Origin: Hamadaea tsunoensis DSM 44101
GTDB lineage: Bacteria; Actinomycetota; Actinomycetes; Mycobacteriales; Micromonosporaceae
Direction: 5' to 3'
Length of the DNA stretch: 64,000 bases
Assembly: GCF_000428945.1 (NCBI RefSeq)
Contig: NZ_AUAX01000003.1
Span: 1 to 64,000 of the forward strand
Below are positions 17,058 to 26,021 of the stretch, piece by piece. The notes under the pieces are model-generated. The model ran no database searches, was not told where the DNA came from, and was given only the letters and a program-made list of their open reading frames with translations. Made by a program: the position numbers and the translations under genes. Numbering within the stretch: position 1 is the stretch's first letter; every line of letters begins with the position of its first letter.

Positions 17058-17103
17058 GCGCCCGATGCTATCGGCCCATGTCCGAATGGCCGGGCAAATG
17101 ACC

Positions 17104-19110
17104 CTATGCGGTGAGCATTGTCGACAACTCGACAGGATCCGTCACCGGTCGCTCGCAGACGAACCCCCGGCACACGTACGCCGTCGGGCGCCCGTCGATC
17201 ATCGGCCGCTGGGCCAGCAACGGCACGCCCGGCTTGTCCGGCTCGCCGACGACGATCACGGCACCGGGCGGCAGCCGCCGGATCGCGGTCGCCACCAGCT
17301 CGTCACCGGGATCGTCGGTCGCGATGGCCACCTCGACCGGCCCACCGGCCAGCGCCTCGGCGGCCGACGCGGCGTACCCGGCGAACCGCGGGTGCTGTTC
17401 GATCACGGCACCGACGGTCGCCAGCACGGCCTCGGCCCGTTCGCGGTACCCGGGCTCCCCGCTCAACGCCGCGTACGCGACCATCGCCTGCGCGTACGCG
17501 GACAGCCCGCTCGGCGTGGCGTTGTCGGTCGGGTCCGCCGGCCGGGTGACCAGCCGCTGCGCGTCGGAAGCGGTGTCGAACACCCGCCCGTCCTCGGTGA
17601 ACAGCTCGGTCGCGGTGTCGAGCAGCACCTTCGCCTTCGCCATCCACTCCGGATCGCCGGTCAGCTGATGCACCGCCAGGTACGCCTCCGCCAAGCAGCC
17701 GTAGTCCTCCAGCACCCCGCGCGGCTCGCCCACCCGGCCGTCCCGCGACACCCGGCGCAGCCGCCCGTCGACGAAGTGCACGAGATCGAGCAGGTGCGCG
17801 GCGCGTACCGGCGCGACGACGTCGGGCCCGGTCAACCCGTGCGGCCCGCCGAGCGCCCCTTCGAGCTGCACGTACTCGCACATCGCGGTGATCGCCAGCG
17901 CGTTCCACGCCGTCACCACCTTGTCGTCCAGCCCCGGCTGCGGCCGGTCCGCGCGGGCCAGGGACAGCCTCCTGCGTACGCTCAGCCAGCGGGCCTTGAC
18001 CTCGGGCGCCGCATCGTCGATGTCCCGGGCCAGCGTGAGGACGGTCTGCCGCTCCTCGAAGTTGCCGTCCTCGGTCACCCCGAACAGGTCCGCCGCGAAC
18101 GCCGCGTCCTCGTCGCCCAGGGTGGTGATCAGCTGCGAGGGCGTCCACACGTAGGTGAGCCCCTCGACCCCTTCGCTGTCGGCGTCGTACGCCGACGCGA
18201 ACCCGCCCTCGCCCGTCATCATGTCGTTGACCAGGTACGCGTACGTCTCCCCCGCGATCCGGCCGGCCAGCGCGTCGCCGGTCAGCCGCCACAGCTGGGT
18301 GTAGACCCGCAACAGCAAAGCGTTGTCGTACAACATCTTCTCGAAGTGCGGCACGACCCACTGACCATCCACGGTGTACCGGTGGAAGCCGCCGTCGACC
18401 TGGTCGTACAGTCCGCCACGGGCCATCCGCTCGGCCGTGTGGCGTACCGCCTCGAGGACCGCGCCATCCCCCGTACGCTGGTAGTTCCTCAGCATGAACA
18501 GCATCGCGAGATGCGGCGGGAACTTCGGGCCGCCGGCGCCGAACCCGCCGAACTCCTCGTCGTGCAGGCCCACCAGCCGATCGGCCGCCGCGTCCAACTG
18601 CTCCTTCGTCACCGGAGCCCGCCCGGCCGGGGCCGGCGGCGCGATCGCCTCGACGACGGCCGCACCCTGGCTGACAATCGCCTCCCGCTGCTCGGCCCAC
18701 GCGGTGCCGACCGCGTCCAGCAGCTTGCCGAACTGCTGCGGCGGGAAGTACGTCCCGCACAGGAACGGCTCGCCCTCCGGGGTCGCGAAGACGGTCATCG
18801 GCCAGCCGCCCTGCCCGGTCATCGCCTGCGTCGCGGCCATGTAGACGGCGTCGACGTCGGGATGCTCCTCGCGATCGACCTTCACGGGGAGGAAGGCGTT
18901 GTTGAGCTTCGCGGCGATGACGTCGTCCTCGAAGGATTCGTGCGCCATGACATGGCACCAATGGCAGGCGGCGTAGCCGACGGAGATCAGCAGCGGCACG
19001 TCGCGGCGCTTCGCCTCGGCGAGGGCTTCGTCTCCCCAGGGCCACCAGTCGACCGGGTTCGTGGCGTGCTGCAGGAGATAGGGCGAGGTCGCGCTGCCAA
19101 GCCGGTTCAT
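17104..19110 (-). CDS. DUF255 thioredoxin-fold protein (YyaL/SSP411-like)
   Basis: A 668-aa cytoplasmic protein of the DUF255/spermatogenesis-associated protein 20 family. It starts [22 protein letters not shown] and has the thioredoxin-like C49-H-W-C52 motif in [18 protein letters not shown], followed by the conserved [11 protein letters not shown] and YFPP segments. The remaining ~450 residues form the alpha/alpha-barrel resembling N-acyl-glucosamine epimerases. The biochemical role is unsettled in any organism. Start ATG 19110 has GGAGGT directly abutting and AAAGG further up. In M. tuberculosis a homolog follows mca and a small membrane gene; here the same partners lie 12 kb away at 31460-32660. 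Confidence 0.93.
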   Translation of the reverse strand: MNRLGSATSPYLLQHATNPVDWWPWGDEALAEAKRRDVPLLISVGYAACHWCHVMAHESFEDDVIAAKLNNAFLPVKVDREEHPDVDAVYMAATQAMTGQGGWPMTVFATPEGEPFLCGTYFPPQQFGKLLDAVGTAWAEQREAIVSQGAAVVEAIAPPAPAGRAPVTKEQLDAAADRLVGLHDEEFGGFGAGGPKFPPHLAMLFMLRNYQRTGDGAVLEAVRHTAERMARGGLYDQVDGGFHRYTVDGQWVVPHFEKMLYDNALLLRVYTQLWRLTGDALAGRIAGETYAYLVNDMMTGEGGFASAYDADSEGVEGLTYVWTPSQLITTLGDEDAAFAADLFGVTEDGNFEERQTVLTLARDIDDAAPEVKARWLSVRRRLSLARADRPQPGLDDKVVTAWNALAITAMCEYVQLEGALGGPHGLTGPDVVAPVRAAHLLDLVHFVDGRLRRVSRDGRVGEPRGVLEDYGCLAEAYLAVHQLTGDPEWMAKAKVLLDTATELFTEDGRVFDTASDAQRLVTRPADPTDNATPSGLSAYAQAMVAYAALSGEPGYRERAEAVLATVGAVIEQHPRFAGYAASAAEALAGGPVEVAIATDDPGDELVATAIRRLPPGAVIVVGEPDKPGVPLLAQRPMIDGRPTAYVCRGFVCERPVTDPVELSTMLTA

Positions 19111-19232
19111 ACCTCCACCTTTCCACACACCGGACCCGCCACGACGGCCGACCGGTTCGCCGCCCGCCGGATGGTCGGCGGACTCGTCGTCGTCGGCCTG
19201 GGGCCGGGCACTGTTCATCTTCGTCGTCGAGC

Positions 19233-21056
19233 GTGCTTGCCGTGACCGAGCCAACCGTGCATTCGCGGCGCACCGTTCTCCAGGGTGCCGCGCTCACCGC
19301 AGCCGCCGTCGTGGGAGCCACCACGCTGCGGGCCTTCGACGCCGCGGCCGCGGCCGCACCCGCCAGCCGGGGCATTTTCGGATACGGGGTGGCCAGCGGC
19401 GACCCCACCGCCGACTCCATCGTGATCTGGACGCGGGCCACGCCACCCCGGCGCCGCCCCGGCGATCCGGTCGCCGTACCCGGCAGCGGGCTCGGCAAAC
19501 CCGTCGAGGTCGAGTGGGAACTGGCCCGCGACCGCGCGTTCCAGGCCGTCGTGCGGCGCGGCCGCGTGCGTACGAGCGCGGCTTCCGATCACACCGTCAA
19601 GATCGATGTCGGCGGGCTGCACCCCTACACCCGGTATTACTACCGGTTCCGGGCCGAGGGCGAGACCAGCCCGGTCGGGCGTACGCAGACGTCGCCGGAC
19701 GAGGCGCATCGCGTACACGCGCTGCGGTTCGGGCTGGTGTCGTGCAGCAACTACACCGGCGGCTACTTCGGCGCGTACGCGGCTCTCGGCGACCGTGACG
19801 ACCTGGACTTCGTGCTGCACGTCGGCGATTACATCTACGAGTACGGCAACGGCGCCGACCGCTACGGCCCGGCCGCCCTCATCGGCACCCGTGACGCCGA
19901 GCCGCCGACGGAGACGATCGACCTCGCCGGATACCGGCTGCGGCACGCGCTGCACAAGGCCGACGCGGATCTCGCCCACGCGCACCGGCGGCACCCGTGG
20001 ATCACGATCTTCGACGATCACGAGGTCGCCAACAACGCCTGGGCGACCGGCGCAGAGAACCACACGCCGGGCACCGAGGGCGAGTTCGACGCCCGCCGGC
20101 GCGCCGCGTACCAGGCGTATCTGGAGTGGATGCCGTTCCGGCTGCCCGACCAGCACACCGTGCCGCACCAGGGCACCCGGTTCTTCAAGCGGTTCACCTT
20201 CGGCCCGCTGGGCGATCTGTCGGTCCTCGAGACCCGTCAGAACCGCAGCCGGCAGATCGACGTGCCCGGCTTCACCACCAGCGGCGGCGGGTTCATCCCG
20301 GTCGGTGTTCCGGCGGTCGACGCCGCGCTCGCCGACCCCAGCCGTCACCTGCCGGAGCCGGAGCAGCTCGCCTGGCTGCAGGACAACGTGTCCGACCACC
20401 ATCGGCAGTGGCACCTCGTCGGCAATCAGGTGATGATGACCCCCGTACGCTGGCCGGGCGCGGCGCTCGGCGTACCGGGGAACCTGACGCTGCTGAACTC
20501 CGATCAGTGGGACGGCTACCAGGCCGACCAGAACGCCCTGCTCGGGCATTTCGCGTCCCGGCCCGCGCGCAGCGGCGACGTCGTCGTGCTGACCGGTGAC
20601 ATCCATTCGTCCTGGGCGGCCGACCTGCCCGCCGATCGGGGCCCGGGTGGATACGAGCCGGCCGGTGTCGAGTTCGTCTGCCCGTCCGTCACCAGCGACG
20701 GCTTCTTCGAACTCGTCCGGGCGTCGCTGCCCGCCGGTACGCCGACAGCCGTCGCTCTCGCCGCCACGGCCAGGGTGACGGGCGCCGTCGCCGCCACGAA
20801 TCCGTGGGTTCGCTACCTCGACGGCGTCGGCCACGGGTACGCGTTGATCGACGTCACTCCGGAGCGCGTACAGGCGGATTTCTTTCTGACGCCGACGCCG
20901 ACGGACAGCCTGCCGGACCCGCGGGTGGCTGCCGGCGTGCGCCCGGTCTACGCCCGCGGCTTCCAGACGATCGCCGGCAGCCGGCGGGTCAGCGCGGCCG
21001 ATACGCCGATCGGCCCCCGGTCGGACCACCCGGCGCGGGAGCACGGCCGGCACTGA
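19233..21056 (+). CDS. phoD: Secreted alkaline phosphatase D (PhoD)
   Basis: A 607-aa phosphodiesterase/phosphatase exported by the Tat pathway: [11 protein letters not shown] near residue 11 followed by a hydrophobic stretch and Ala-rich cleavage region. The PhoD N-terminal domain ([20 protein letters not shown]) precedes the metallophosphoesterase core with [30 protein letters not shown] and LTGDIHSSW, which supply the Ca2+/Fe3+ ligands. It should release phosphate from extracellular esters or teichoic-type polymers under phosphate limitation; no clear PHO box is seen in the 120 bp upstream. GTG start at 19233 (an alternative GTG at 19242). Followed by a terminator at 21073. Confidence 0.94.
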   Translation: MLAVTEPTVHSRRTVLQGAALTAAAVVGATTLRAFDAAAAAAPASRGIFGYGVASGDPTADSIVIWTRATPPRRRPGDPVAVPGSGLGKPVEVEWELARDRAFQAVVRRGRVRTSAASDHTVKIDVGGLHPYTRYYYRFRAEGETSPVGRTQTSPDEAHRVHALRFGLVSCSNYTGGYFGAYAALGDRDDLDFVLHVGDYIYEYGNGADRYGPAALIGTRDAEPPTETIDLAGYRLRHALHKADADLAHAHRRHPWITIFDDHEVANNAWATGAENHTPGTEGEFDARRRAAYQAYLEWMPFRLPDQHTVPHQGTRFFKRFTFGPLGDLSVLETRQNRSRQIDVPGFTTSGGGFIPVGVPAVDAALADPSRHLPEPEQLAWLQDNVSDHHRQWHLVGNQVMMTPVRWPGAALGVPGNLTLLNSDQWDGYQADQNALLGHFASRPARSGDVVVLTGDIHSSWAADLPADRGPGGYEPAGVEFVCPSVTSDGFFELVRASLPAGTPTAVALAATARVTGAVAATNPWVRYLDGVGHGYALIDVTPERVQADFFLTPTPTDSLPDPRVAAGVRPVYARGFQTIAGSRRVSAADTPIGPRSDHPAREHGRH

Positions 21057-21072
21057 GCATCGCTCGGACGGT

Positions 21073-21114
21073 GGTGGCCCTGGCACGCGATGTGCCGGGG
21101 CCACCGTTCGTTTT
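21073..21114 (+). terminator. Intrinsic terminator of phoD
   Basis: Arms 21073-21086 (ggtggccctggcac) and 21092-21105 (gtgccggggccacc) pair over 14 bp with one G-U, loop gcgat, followed by gttcgtttt. Confidence 0.85.
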
Positions 21115-21196
21115 CGCCGCCGACGGCCGCTCGGGCGCAGCGGGGAATCTCGATCCCTCGGAGCGCTTGACGAGAGTTAGTGATAAGGCTAAATTC

Positions 21197-21232
21197 TTGA
21201 CTCAAAGAAAGTTAGGAAACTTTCTTTACAAT
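21197..21232 (+). promoter_or_regulatory. AT-rich promoter/operator region of chitinase gene
   Basis: A perfect 10-bp inverted repeat, aaagaaagtt (21204-21213) and aactttcttt (21218-21227) around agga, containing GGAAACTTTC. TTGACT precedes it at 21197 and a possible -10 TACAAT overlaps its right end at 21227-21232; spacing between those two (24 bp) is too long for a standard pair, so the exact promoter is unclear. Probably an operator for catabolite or substrate control of the secreted chitinase. Confidence 0.55.
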
Positions 21233-21297
21233 CCTTCCGCCGCCCCGGAAGGACCCCGCACCCCCGCAGTCCCATCCGCCCGTATCGGAGGACAGCA

Positions 21298-22698
21298 ATG
21301 TCTTGGTCACCCCCGAAACGCCTCCTCGCCGCGGCCGCCGCCGTCGGTCTCGCCACCGCCGGCTGGCTCGTCGGCACCGCCGCGCCGGCCTCCGCGGCGG
21401 CGAACCCCGGCCCCGGCTTCCCCGCCCATTACGCCGCACCGTACGTCGAGATGTGGCTCTCCCCCAGCACGATGGTCAACGCCATGAACGCGACGGGGAA
21501 CAAGTACTACACGCTCGCATTCGTGATCAGCAACGGCTCCTGCACCCCGCTGCTCAACGGGGACACGCCGATCAACGACGCCGGTTGGACCAGCGCGATC
21601 AACACGATCCGCGCCGCGGGCGGTGACGTCATCGCGTCGTTCGGCGGCGCGTCCGGCACCGAACTCGGCGTCGCCTGTACGTCGGTGGCTTCGCTGCAGG
21701 CCGCGTACAAGAGCGTGATCGACCAGCTCAACCTGAACCGGGTCGACTTCGACATCGAAGGCGCGCCCCTCGACAACACGGCCGCCAACGACCGCCGCAA
21801 CCAGGCGCTGGCGAACCTGCAGTCGCAGTACGCCGCCGCCGGCAAGACACTGGCCGTCGACTACACCCTGCCGGTGCTGCCGTCCGGCCTGCTCAGTGAC
21901 TCGCTGAGCCTGCTCAACAACGCGAAGAGCCACAACCTGAACGTCAATCTCGTCAACATCATGACGATGGACTACGGGTACGCGACCGACATGGGCCAGG
22001 CCGCCATCAACGCGGCGAATGCCCTGCACAGCCAGCTCGGCTCGATCTGGACCACGAAGACGTCCGCGCAGCTGTGGGCGATGGAGGGCAACACCCCGAT
22101 GATCGGTGTCAACGACACCACCAGCGAGGTGTTCACCACCGGCAACGCGTCCACACTGGAGAGTTTCGCCGCGTCCAACGGCATCCAGCAGCTGTCGTTC
22201 TGGTCGCTCGGCCGGGACAACCAGGGCTCCAGCGGCACTTCGCAGAGCACCTACCAGTTCACGAACACGTTCAAGGCCATCACCGGCGGTACCACCGGCG
22301 GGGGCGGCGGAGGCGGTGGCGGCGGTACGCCGATCCACGGCTACGGCGGCAAGTGCGTCGACGTCTCGGGGGCCAGCTCCGCCAACGGGACCGCGATCCA
22401 GCTGTGGACCTGCAACGGCACGACCGCCCAGAACTGGACCCACACCGGCAACACGTTCCAGGCGCTCGGCAAGTGCATGGACGTGACCGCGGCCGGCACC
22501 GCCAACGGCACCAAGGTGCAGCTGTACGACTGCAACGGCACCGCGGCGCAGGCGTGGACCGTGGGCGCCAACAACAGCCTGGTGAACACGGGCTCCGGCA
22601 AGTGCCTGGACGCCACCGGACCCAGCTCCGCCGACGGTACGCGACTGCAGATCTGGACCTGCGGGGGCTCGGCCAACCAGAGCTGGACGCTGTCCTGA
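21298..22698 (+). CDS. Secreted GH18 chitinase with ricin-type lectin domain
   Basis: A 466-aa exoenzyme. Sec signal peptide (residues 1-34, cleavage near ASA), GH18 catalytic domain ~40-320 with the D-x-D-x-E signature D150-F-D152-I-E154 (E154 the proton donor) and MTMDYGYA further on, a poly-Gly linker ~326-342, then a ricin B-type carbohydrate-binding domain ~343-466 with three QxW-like subrepeats (QLWTCNGTTAQNW, QLYDCNGTAAQAW, QIWTCGGSANQSW). Its domain pattern and the LSPSTMVNAMNATG opening resemble bacterial ChiC-like chitinases acting on chitin. Ribosome site ggagg seven nt before ATG. The upstream region is AT-rich with an operator-like inverted repeat at 21204-21227. Confidence 0.92.
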   Translation: MSWSPPKRLLAAAAAVGLATAGWLVGTAAPASAAANPGPGFPAHYAAPYVEMWLSPSTMVNAMNATGNKYYTLAFVISNGSCTPLLNGDTPINDAGWTSAINTIRAAGGDVIASFGGASGTELGVACTSVASLQAAYKSVIDQLNLNRVDFDIEGAPLDNTAANDRRNQALANLQSQYAAAGKTLAVDYTLPVLPSGLLSDSLSLLNNAKSHNLNVNLVNIMTMDYGYATDMGQAAINAANALHSQLGSIWTTKTSAQLWAMEGNTPMIGVNDTTSEVFTTGNASTLESFAASNGIQQLSFWSLGRDNQGSSGTSQSTYQFTNTFKAITGGTTGGGGGGGGGGTPIHGYGGKCVDVSGASSANGTAIQLWTCNGTTAQNWTHTGNTFQALGKCMDVTAAGTANGTKVQLYDCNGTAAQAWTVGANNSLVNTGSGKCLDATGPSSADGTRLQIWTCGGSANQSWTLS

Positions 22699-22716
22699 CG
22701 ATCAGTAGGTGAAGAG

Positions 22717-22750
22717 GAACGCGGCCGGGCGGATCAGCCCGGCCGCGTTC
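22717..22750. terminator. Terminator after chitinase gene
   Basis: Perfect 14-bp stem, gaacgcggccgggc (22717-22730) and gcccggccgcgttc (22737-22750), loop ggatca, between the convergent chitinase and TetR genes. Confidence 0.8.
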
Positions 22751-22797
22751 ACCGTGTTCCCGCGAGGATCGAACGGGCTGAGGCGGGCCGATCGCGC

Positions 22798-23424
22798 TCA
22801 GGCTTCCGACCGGCGGCCGCTTCCGGCGAGGAGATCGTGCACCCCGGCCAGGTAGCCCTCCGGAGTCGTGTCCGAGACGAGCAGGCGCTGGACGATGAAC
22901 CCTTGCAGCAGCCCGAACATGGCCGCGCCCACCTGCTCCGGGACCGCCTCCGGCGACAGGTTCCCCGCCGCCTGCCAGCGCCGGGCGACCTCCGCGCAGT
23001 GCCCCCGCAGCCGCCGGTACGCGACGTCGACCTGAGCCGCGAGTGCGGGCTGGCGCAGCGCCTCGGACCAGACCTGCAGCGCGATCCGGGTGAGGTCGAC
23101 GCCGCCGGCCGAGTCGATGATCGTCCGGTTCATGATGCCGCCGGCCATCTGCGCGACGGCCTCCTCCGGCGACGGGGCGGCGCCGTCGGCGAGCAGGTCG
23201 CCGAGCCATTCGTCGACCGCAGCCAACCACCACTCCGCGGCGGCGACGATGATCTCGTCCTTGCTGCGGAAGTACCGGTAGACGGCGCCCGCCGACAGTC
23301 CTGCCTCGGCGATGATCGCGGCCATCGAGGTCGCGTGGAAGCCGTCCCGGGCGAAACAGCGGGCGGCCGCGCGGAGGATCTCGGCCCGGCGCTGGACCAG
23401 GTACTCGTCGGTGACGCGAGGCAT
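22798..23424 (-). CDS. TetR-family regulator of divergent permease
   Basis: A 208-aa TetR regulator: helix-turn-helix FHATSMAAIIAEAGLSAGAVYRYFRSKDEII near residues 30-60. I chose ATG 23424 (MPRVTDEYLVQRRAEI), since the upstream extension to 23469 would run through the operator region. It is divergent from the membrane protein gene at 23518, and the 93-bp spacer holds two operator-like palindromes and a good promoter, so it very likely represses itself and that gene. The same arrangement (TetR near a homologous permease) is seen at 7226-11647. Confidence 0.88.
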   Translation of the reverse strand: MPRVTDEYLVQRRAEILRAAARCFARDGFHATSMAAIIAEAGLSAGAVYRYFRSKDEIIVAAAEWWLAAVDEWLGDLLADGAAPSPEEAVAQMAGGIMNRTIIDSAGGVDLTRIALQVWSEALRQPALAAQVDVAYRRLRGHCAEVARRWQAAGNLSPEAVPEQVGAAMFGLLQGFIVQRLLVSDTTPEGYLAGVHDLLAGSGRRSEA

Positions 23425-23437
23425 GTCACCACAATAA

Positions 23438-23500
23438 AGCGAACGTTCGTTCTTGACGAGCCTGGGCACGCTTCCTAGGCTGAAAAACGAATGACCGTTC
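23438..23500 (+). promoter_or_regulatory. Promoter with two TetR-type operators
   Basis: -35 TTGACG (23453-23458), 17-bp spacer, -10 TAGGCT (23476-23481): a near-consensus actinobacterial promoter for the gene at 23518. Palindrome CGAACGTTCG lies at 23440-23449 just before the -35, and an inverted repeat AACGaatgacCGTT at 23486-23499 just after the -10. Both are plausible sites for the divergent TetR protein. Confidence 0.7.
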
Positions 23501-23517
23501 TTCTTTAGGAGGCCGCG

Positions 23518-24528
23518 ATGACCGCGGACACGGCGACCGGCACGGCCACGACGGCCCTGCCCGACCGGGCCGAACCGAACTCTCCCTGGTCACGGGTTGC
23601 CGCTACCGCGGCGCTGCTCACCGTGATCATTTCCGCGTTGCTGACCGCGTTCGCCTGGCCGGCGGCCCGCTCGTCGGTGCACGGCGTACCGATCGTGGTT
23701 GCCGGGCCGCCGGCCGCGGTCGCCCAGGTCACGGCCGCCCTTGACCAGCATCAGCCCGGCGCCTTCACGGTGACGGCCGTCGCGGACACGGCCGCCGCCG
23801 AGAGCTCGGTACTGCACCGGGAGGCGTACGGGGCGATCGATCTGAGCTCCGGGCGGCCTCAGGTCATCGTCGCGTCGGCGGCCGGGCCGGTGGTGGCTCA
23901 GGCGCTGCAGGGGGTCGCCGCGGGACTCGCCCAACCGGCCCAGTCCACCGTCGGCGTACGCGACCTCGTCCCGCTCCCGTCCGGCGACCCCCGCGGTGCC
24001 GGGCTGGCCGCCGGGGCGCTCCCGCTCGTCCTCGGCGGCATGATCGCGGCCGTCCTGTTCACCGTCCGCGTACGCGGAACCGGCCGCCGGGTCGCCGGAG
24101 CCGTCGCGTACGCGGTGGCCGGCGGGTTGGCGATGGCGGCGATCCTCCAGTTCTGGCTGGGGTCGATCAGCGGGAACTATGCCGCCAACGCGGGCGTGAT
24201 GGCGTTGTCCCTGGCCGCGACCTCGCTGACCGTGCTGGGACTCGAATCGCTGCTCGGTACGGCCGGTTTCGCGCTCGGCGGCCTGGCGATCTTCCTGCTC
24301 GGCAATCCGCTGTCGGGCGCCACGAGCGCGCCGGAGATGCTGCCGGGCTGGTCCGGGGAGGTCGGCCGATTCCTGCCCCCGGGTGCGGCGGTCACGCTGC
24401 TGCGCTCGGTCGCCTTCTTCCACGGCCACGCCGTCGCCCAGCCCATCGCGGTGCTCGCGGGCTGGCTCGCCCTCGGCGTCGTCCTCTGCCTGCTGGGCGG
24501 CCTGCGTACCCGCCGGCTCACCCGCTGA
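23518..24528 (+). CDS. ABC-2-like membrane protein, paralog of 10595-11647
   Basis: A 336-aa membrane protein with one TM helix near residue 30-50, a ~140-aa extracytoplasmic domain, and five to six TM helices in the C-terminal half. It shares PLPSGDPRG, FLLGNPLSG and RFLPPGAAVTLLRS with the paralog at 10595 (PLPNGDPRG, VILGNPSAG, PWLPPGAGMSAFRG). AGGAGG (23507-23512) precedes ATG 23518 with 5-nt spacing. Control by the divergent TetR regulator is strongly suggested by the palindromes in the spacer. Function is unknown: ABC-2 permease-like or DUF3533-like, without an adjacent ATPase; drug or lipid efflux is a guess. Confidence 0.78.
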   Translation: MTADTATGTATTALPDRAEPNSPWSRVAATAALLTVIISALLTAFAWPAARSSVHGVPIVVAGPPAAVAQVTAALDQHQPGAFTVTAVADTAAAESSVLHREAYGAIDLSSGRPQVIVASAAGPVVAQALQGVAAGLAQPAQSTVGVRDLVPLPSGDPRGAGLAAGALPLVLGGMIAAVLFTVRVRGTGRRVAGAVAYAVAGGLAMAAILQFWLGSISGNYAANAGVMALSLAATSLTVLGLESLLGTAGFALGGLAIFLLGNPLSGATSAPEMLPGWSGEVGRFLPPGAAVTLLRSVAFFHGHAVAQPIAVLAGWLALGVVLCLLGGLRTRRLTR

Positions 24529-24536
24529 CCCACCCC

Positions 24537-24617
24537 CAAGATCCCGATTGGATCAGGTTTTCGCACGTAATCTTGGCCCAAGATTCGGGTGATTTCCCTG
24601 ATCCAAGCGGGATCTTG
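24537..24617. repeat. REP-like nested inverted repeat
   Basis: Outer arms 24537-24557 (caagatcccgattggatca + gg) and 24597-24617 are complementary over 21 bp with one mismatch; a perfect inner palindrome AATCTTGGCCCAAGATT lies at 24569-24585. The element sits between two convergent genes, so it can also act as a terminator. A half-copy recurs at 62389-62410. Confidence 0.75.
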
Positions 24618-24640
24618 AAGCGCGAACCGCGGGGCAGCGG

Positions 24641-25330
24641 TCATCGGCGTACCGCGCGGACGATCGCGTCGTGGAGGGTCACCGTCCGCCCTTCACCATC
24701 CGTGTACGCGCGCCCCGGGTTGGACGCCTCGATCTCCCAGTCCGCCGGGTCGAGGGTGCCCGCCATGCGCTCGGCCGGGTACATCAGGGCGGCCAGGTGC
24801 GCCGGCCGGTCGAACGCCTCCACATCGGACGGATGGTGGCCGACGATCAGGAGGGTGCCGCCGGGGCGTACCGCGGCGGCGAGCTTGCGGTGCAACGTCT
24901 GCAGGTCCTCCCACGGCAGGTGCATGAACTGCGCGGACACCAGGTCGTACGCCTCCCGCTCGGGCGTCCAGGCGAGGACGTCGGCCTGCCGCCACGTGAT
25001 CCGGGCGGCGACCTCGGGACCGGCCTGGGTGGCGGCGACATCGGCGGCCCGGTCGAGGGCGACCTGGGAGATGTCGACCCCGGTCACCTTCCAGCCGCGG
25101 CCGGCCAGCCAGATCGCGTCCGCGCCCTCCCCCGCGCCGACGTCGAGCGCGTCGCCGGGCGGCAGGGCCTCGACCGTGGCGACGAGGCGTGGGTTCGGGT
25201 TGCCACTCCAGACCGAGTCGGCCGAGCCGTACCGGTCGTCCCAATATTCCGCGGTGAACATCGTCGCCAGATCGTGGTCGTGCCCGTCCTGGGGACCGTG
25301 GCCGTGCTGGTGGTGCTGGTGCGAAGTCAT
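24641..25330 (-). CDS. Class I SAM-dependent methyltransferase
   Basis: A 229-aa methyltransferase with a His-rich start (MTSHQHHQHGHGPQDGHDHD), then SAM-binding motif I LDVGAGEGADAIWLAGRG, motif II acidic end VTGVDIS and the post-motif segment RPGGTLLIVGHHPS. The fold resembles the tellurite/thiopurine methyltransferase-like group (TehB-like: WDDRYGSADSVWSGNPNP). The substrate is unknown; the His-rich head could bind metal or metalloid. ATG 25330. A 19-bp palindrome (25370-25388) lies 40 bp upstream. Downstream is the REP-like element. Confidence 0.85.
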   Translation of the reverse strand: MTSHQHHQHGHGPQDGHDHDLATMFTAEYWDDRYGSADSVWSGNPNPRLVATVEALPPGDALDVGAGEGADAIWLAGRGWKVTGVDISQVALDRAADVAATQAGPEVAARITWRQADVLAWTPEREAYDLVSAQFMHLPWEDLQTLHRKLAAAVRPGGTLLIVGHHPSDVEAFDRPAHLAALMYPAERMAGTLDPADWEIEASNPGRAYTDGEGRTVTLHDAIVRAVRR

Positions 25331-25369
25331 GCGTCCACGATGACCCGGCCGACGCGTACCGGCGAAGAA

Positions 25370-25388
25370 GTTTGCCGAAGCGGCAAAC
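25370..25388. promoter_or_regulatory. Palindrome GTTTGCCG-aag-CGGCAAAC
   Basis: Perfect 8-bp arms with a 3-nt spacer in the 76-bp gap between the AhpD-like gene and the methyltransferase gene (both minus strand). The position 40 bp before the methyltransferase start suits an operator; no T-run supports a terminator. Confidence 0.45.
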
Positions 25389-25406
25389 CGCAAGCCGGCG
25401 GCTGGG

Positions 25407-25862
25407 TCAGCCCCAGGTCTGGGGCGCGGGCTGGCGGGTCGTCGCGTTGAGCCGGTTGAAGAAGTTGGTCGTGGCGACCCACAGCACGAGGGCCGCGAGC
25501 TGCTTCTCGTCGTAGTGCCGCGCGGCCTCGTCCCAGACGGCGTCCGGGACCGGGTCGGTGCGGTCGGCCAGGCGGGTCGCGCACTCGGCGAGCGCGAGCG
25601 CGGCGCGCTCGGCGTCGGTGAAGTACGTGGACTCCCGCCAGGCCGCGACGGCGAACAGGCGCTCGTCGGTCTCGCCGTTCTTCTTCGCGCTGCGCGCGCC
25701 GGAGTCGACGCACGCGCTGCAGCCGTTGATCTGGCTGGCCCGCAGGTGCACGAGCTCAAGCGTCCCCTGGGGTACGCCGCCCGAGTGCGCCGCCTTGTAG
25801 AGCAGGTTGATCGCCGGGGTCGCGTCGAGTACGCCGGCCGGGTTGTTCATACGTGCCTGCAT
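25407..25862 (-). CDS. Carboxymuconolactone decarboxylase/AhpD-family protein
   Basis: A 151-aa alkylhydroperoxidase-like protein with the CMD/AhpD core: ELVHLRASQINGCSACVDSG, where C48 and C51 form the redox CxxC. The His usually four residues after the second Cys is Gly here (CVDSG), so peroxidase activity of the classical kind is uncertain. The GTG at 25880 is less likely than ATG 25862, which has GGAGGA about 9 nt before it. It is divergent from the PadR regulator gene 160 bp away and upstream of the methyltransferase gene; it may be controlled by either palindrome nearby. Confidence 0.85.
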   Translation of the reverse strand: MQARMNNPAGVLDATPAINLLYKAAHSGGVPQGTLELVHLRASQINGCSACVDSGARSAKKNGETDERLFAVAAWRESTYFTDAERAALALAECATRLADRTDPVPDAVWDEAARHYDEKQLAALVLWVATTNFFNRLNATTRQPAPQTWG

Positions 25863-26021
25863 TTCTGTTTTCCTCCACACAGCGGGGTTGATCTGTCATC
25901 TGGCTGACGGACCCCGCCCTGCCGATGTGACCGGCCGTGGCTCAGCTCACATTCGCCCTCGCCACCCATTGCTCGTACGCGTATACTCGTCTACGAATAA
26001 TCGGTAGAAGGAGGCGACGAG

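Noticed and set aside
19215-21104. Long minus-strand frame antisense to phoD
   Set aside because: PhoD on the plus strand has a Tat signal and all metal motifs; the antisense product has no recognisable domain.
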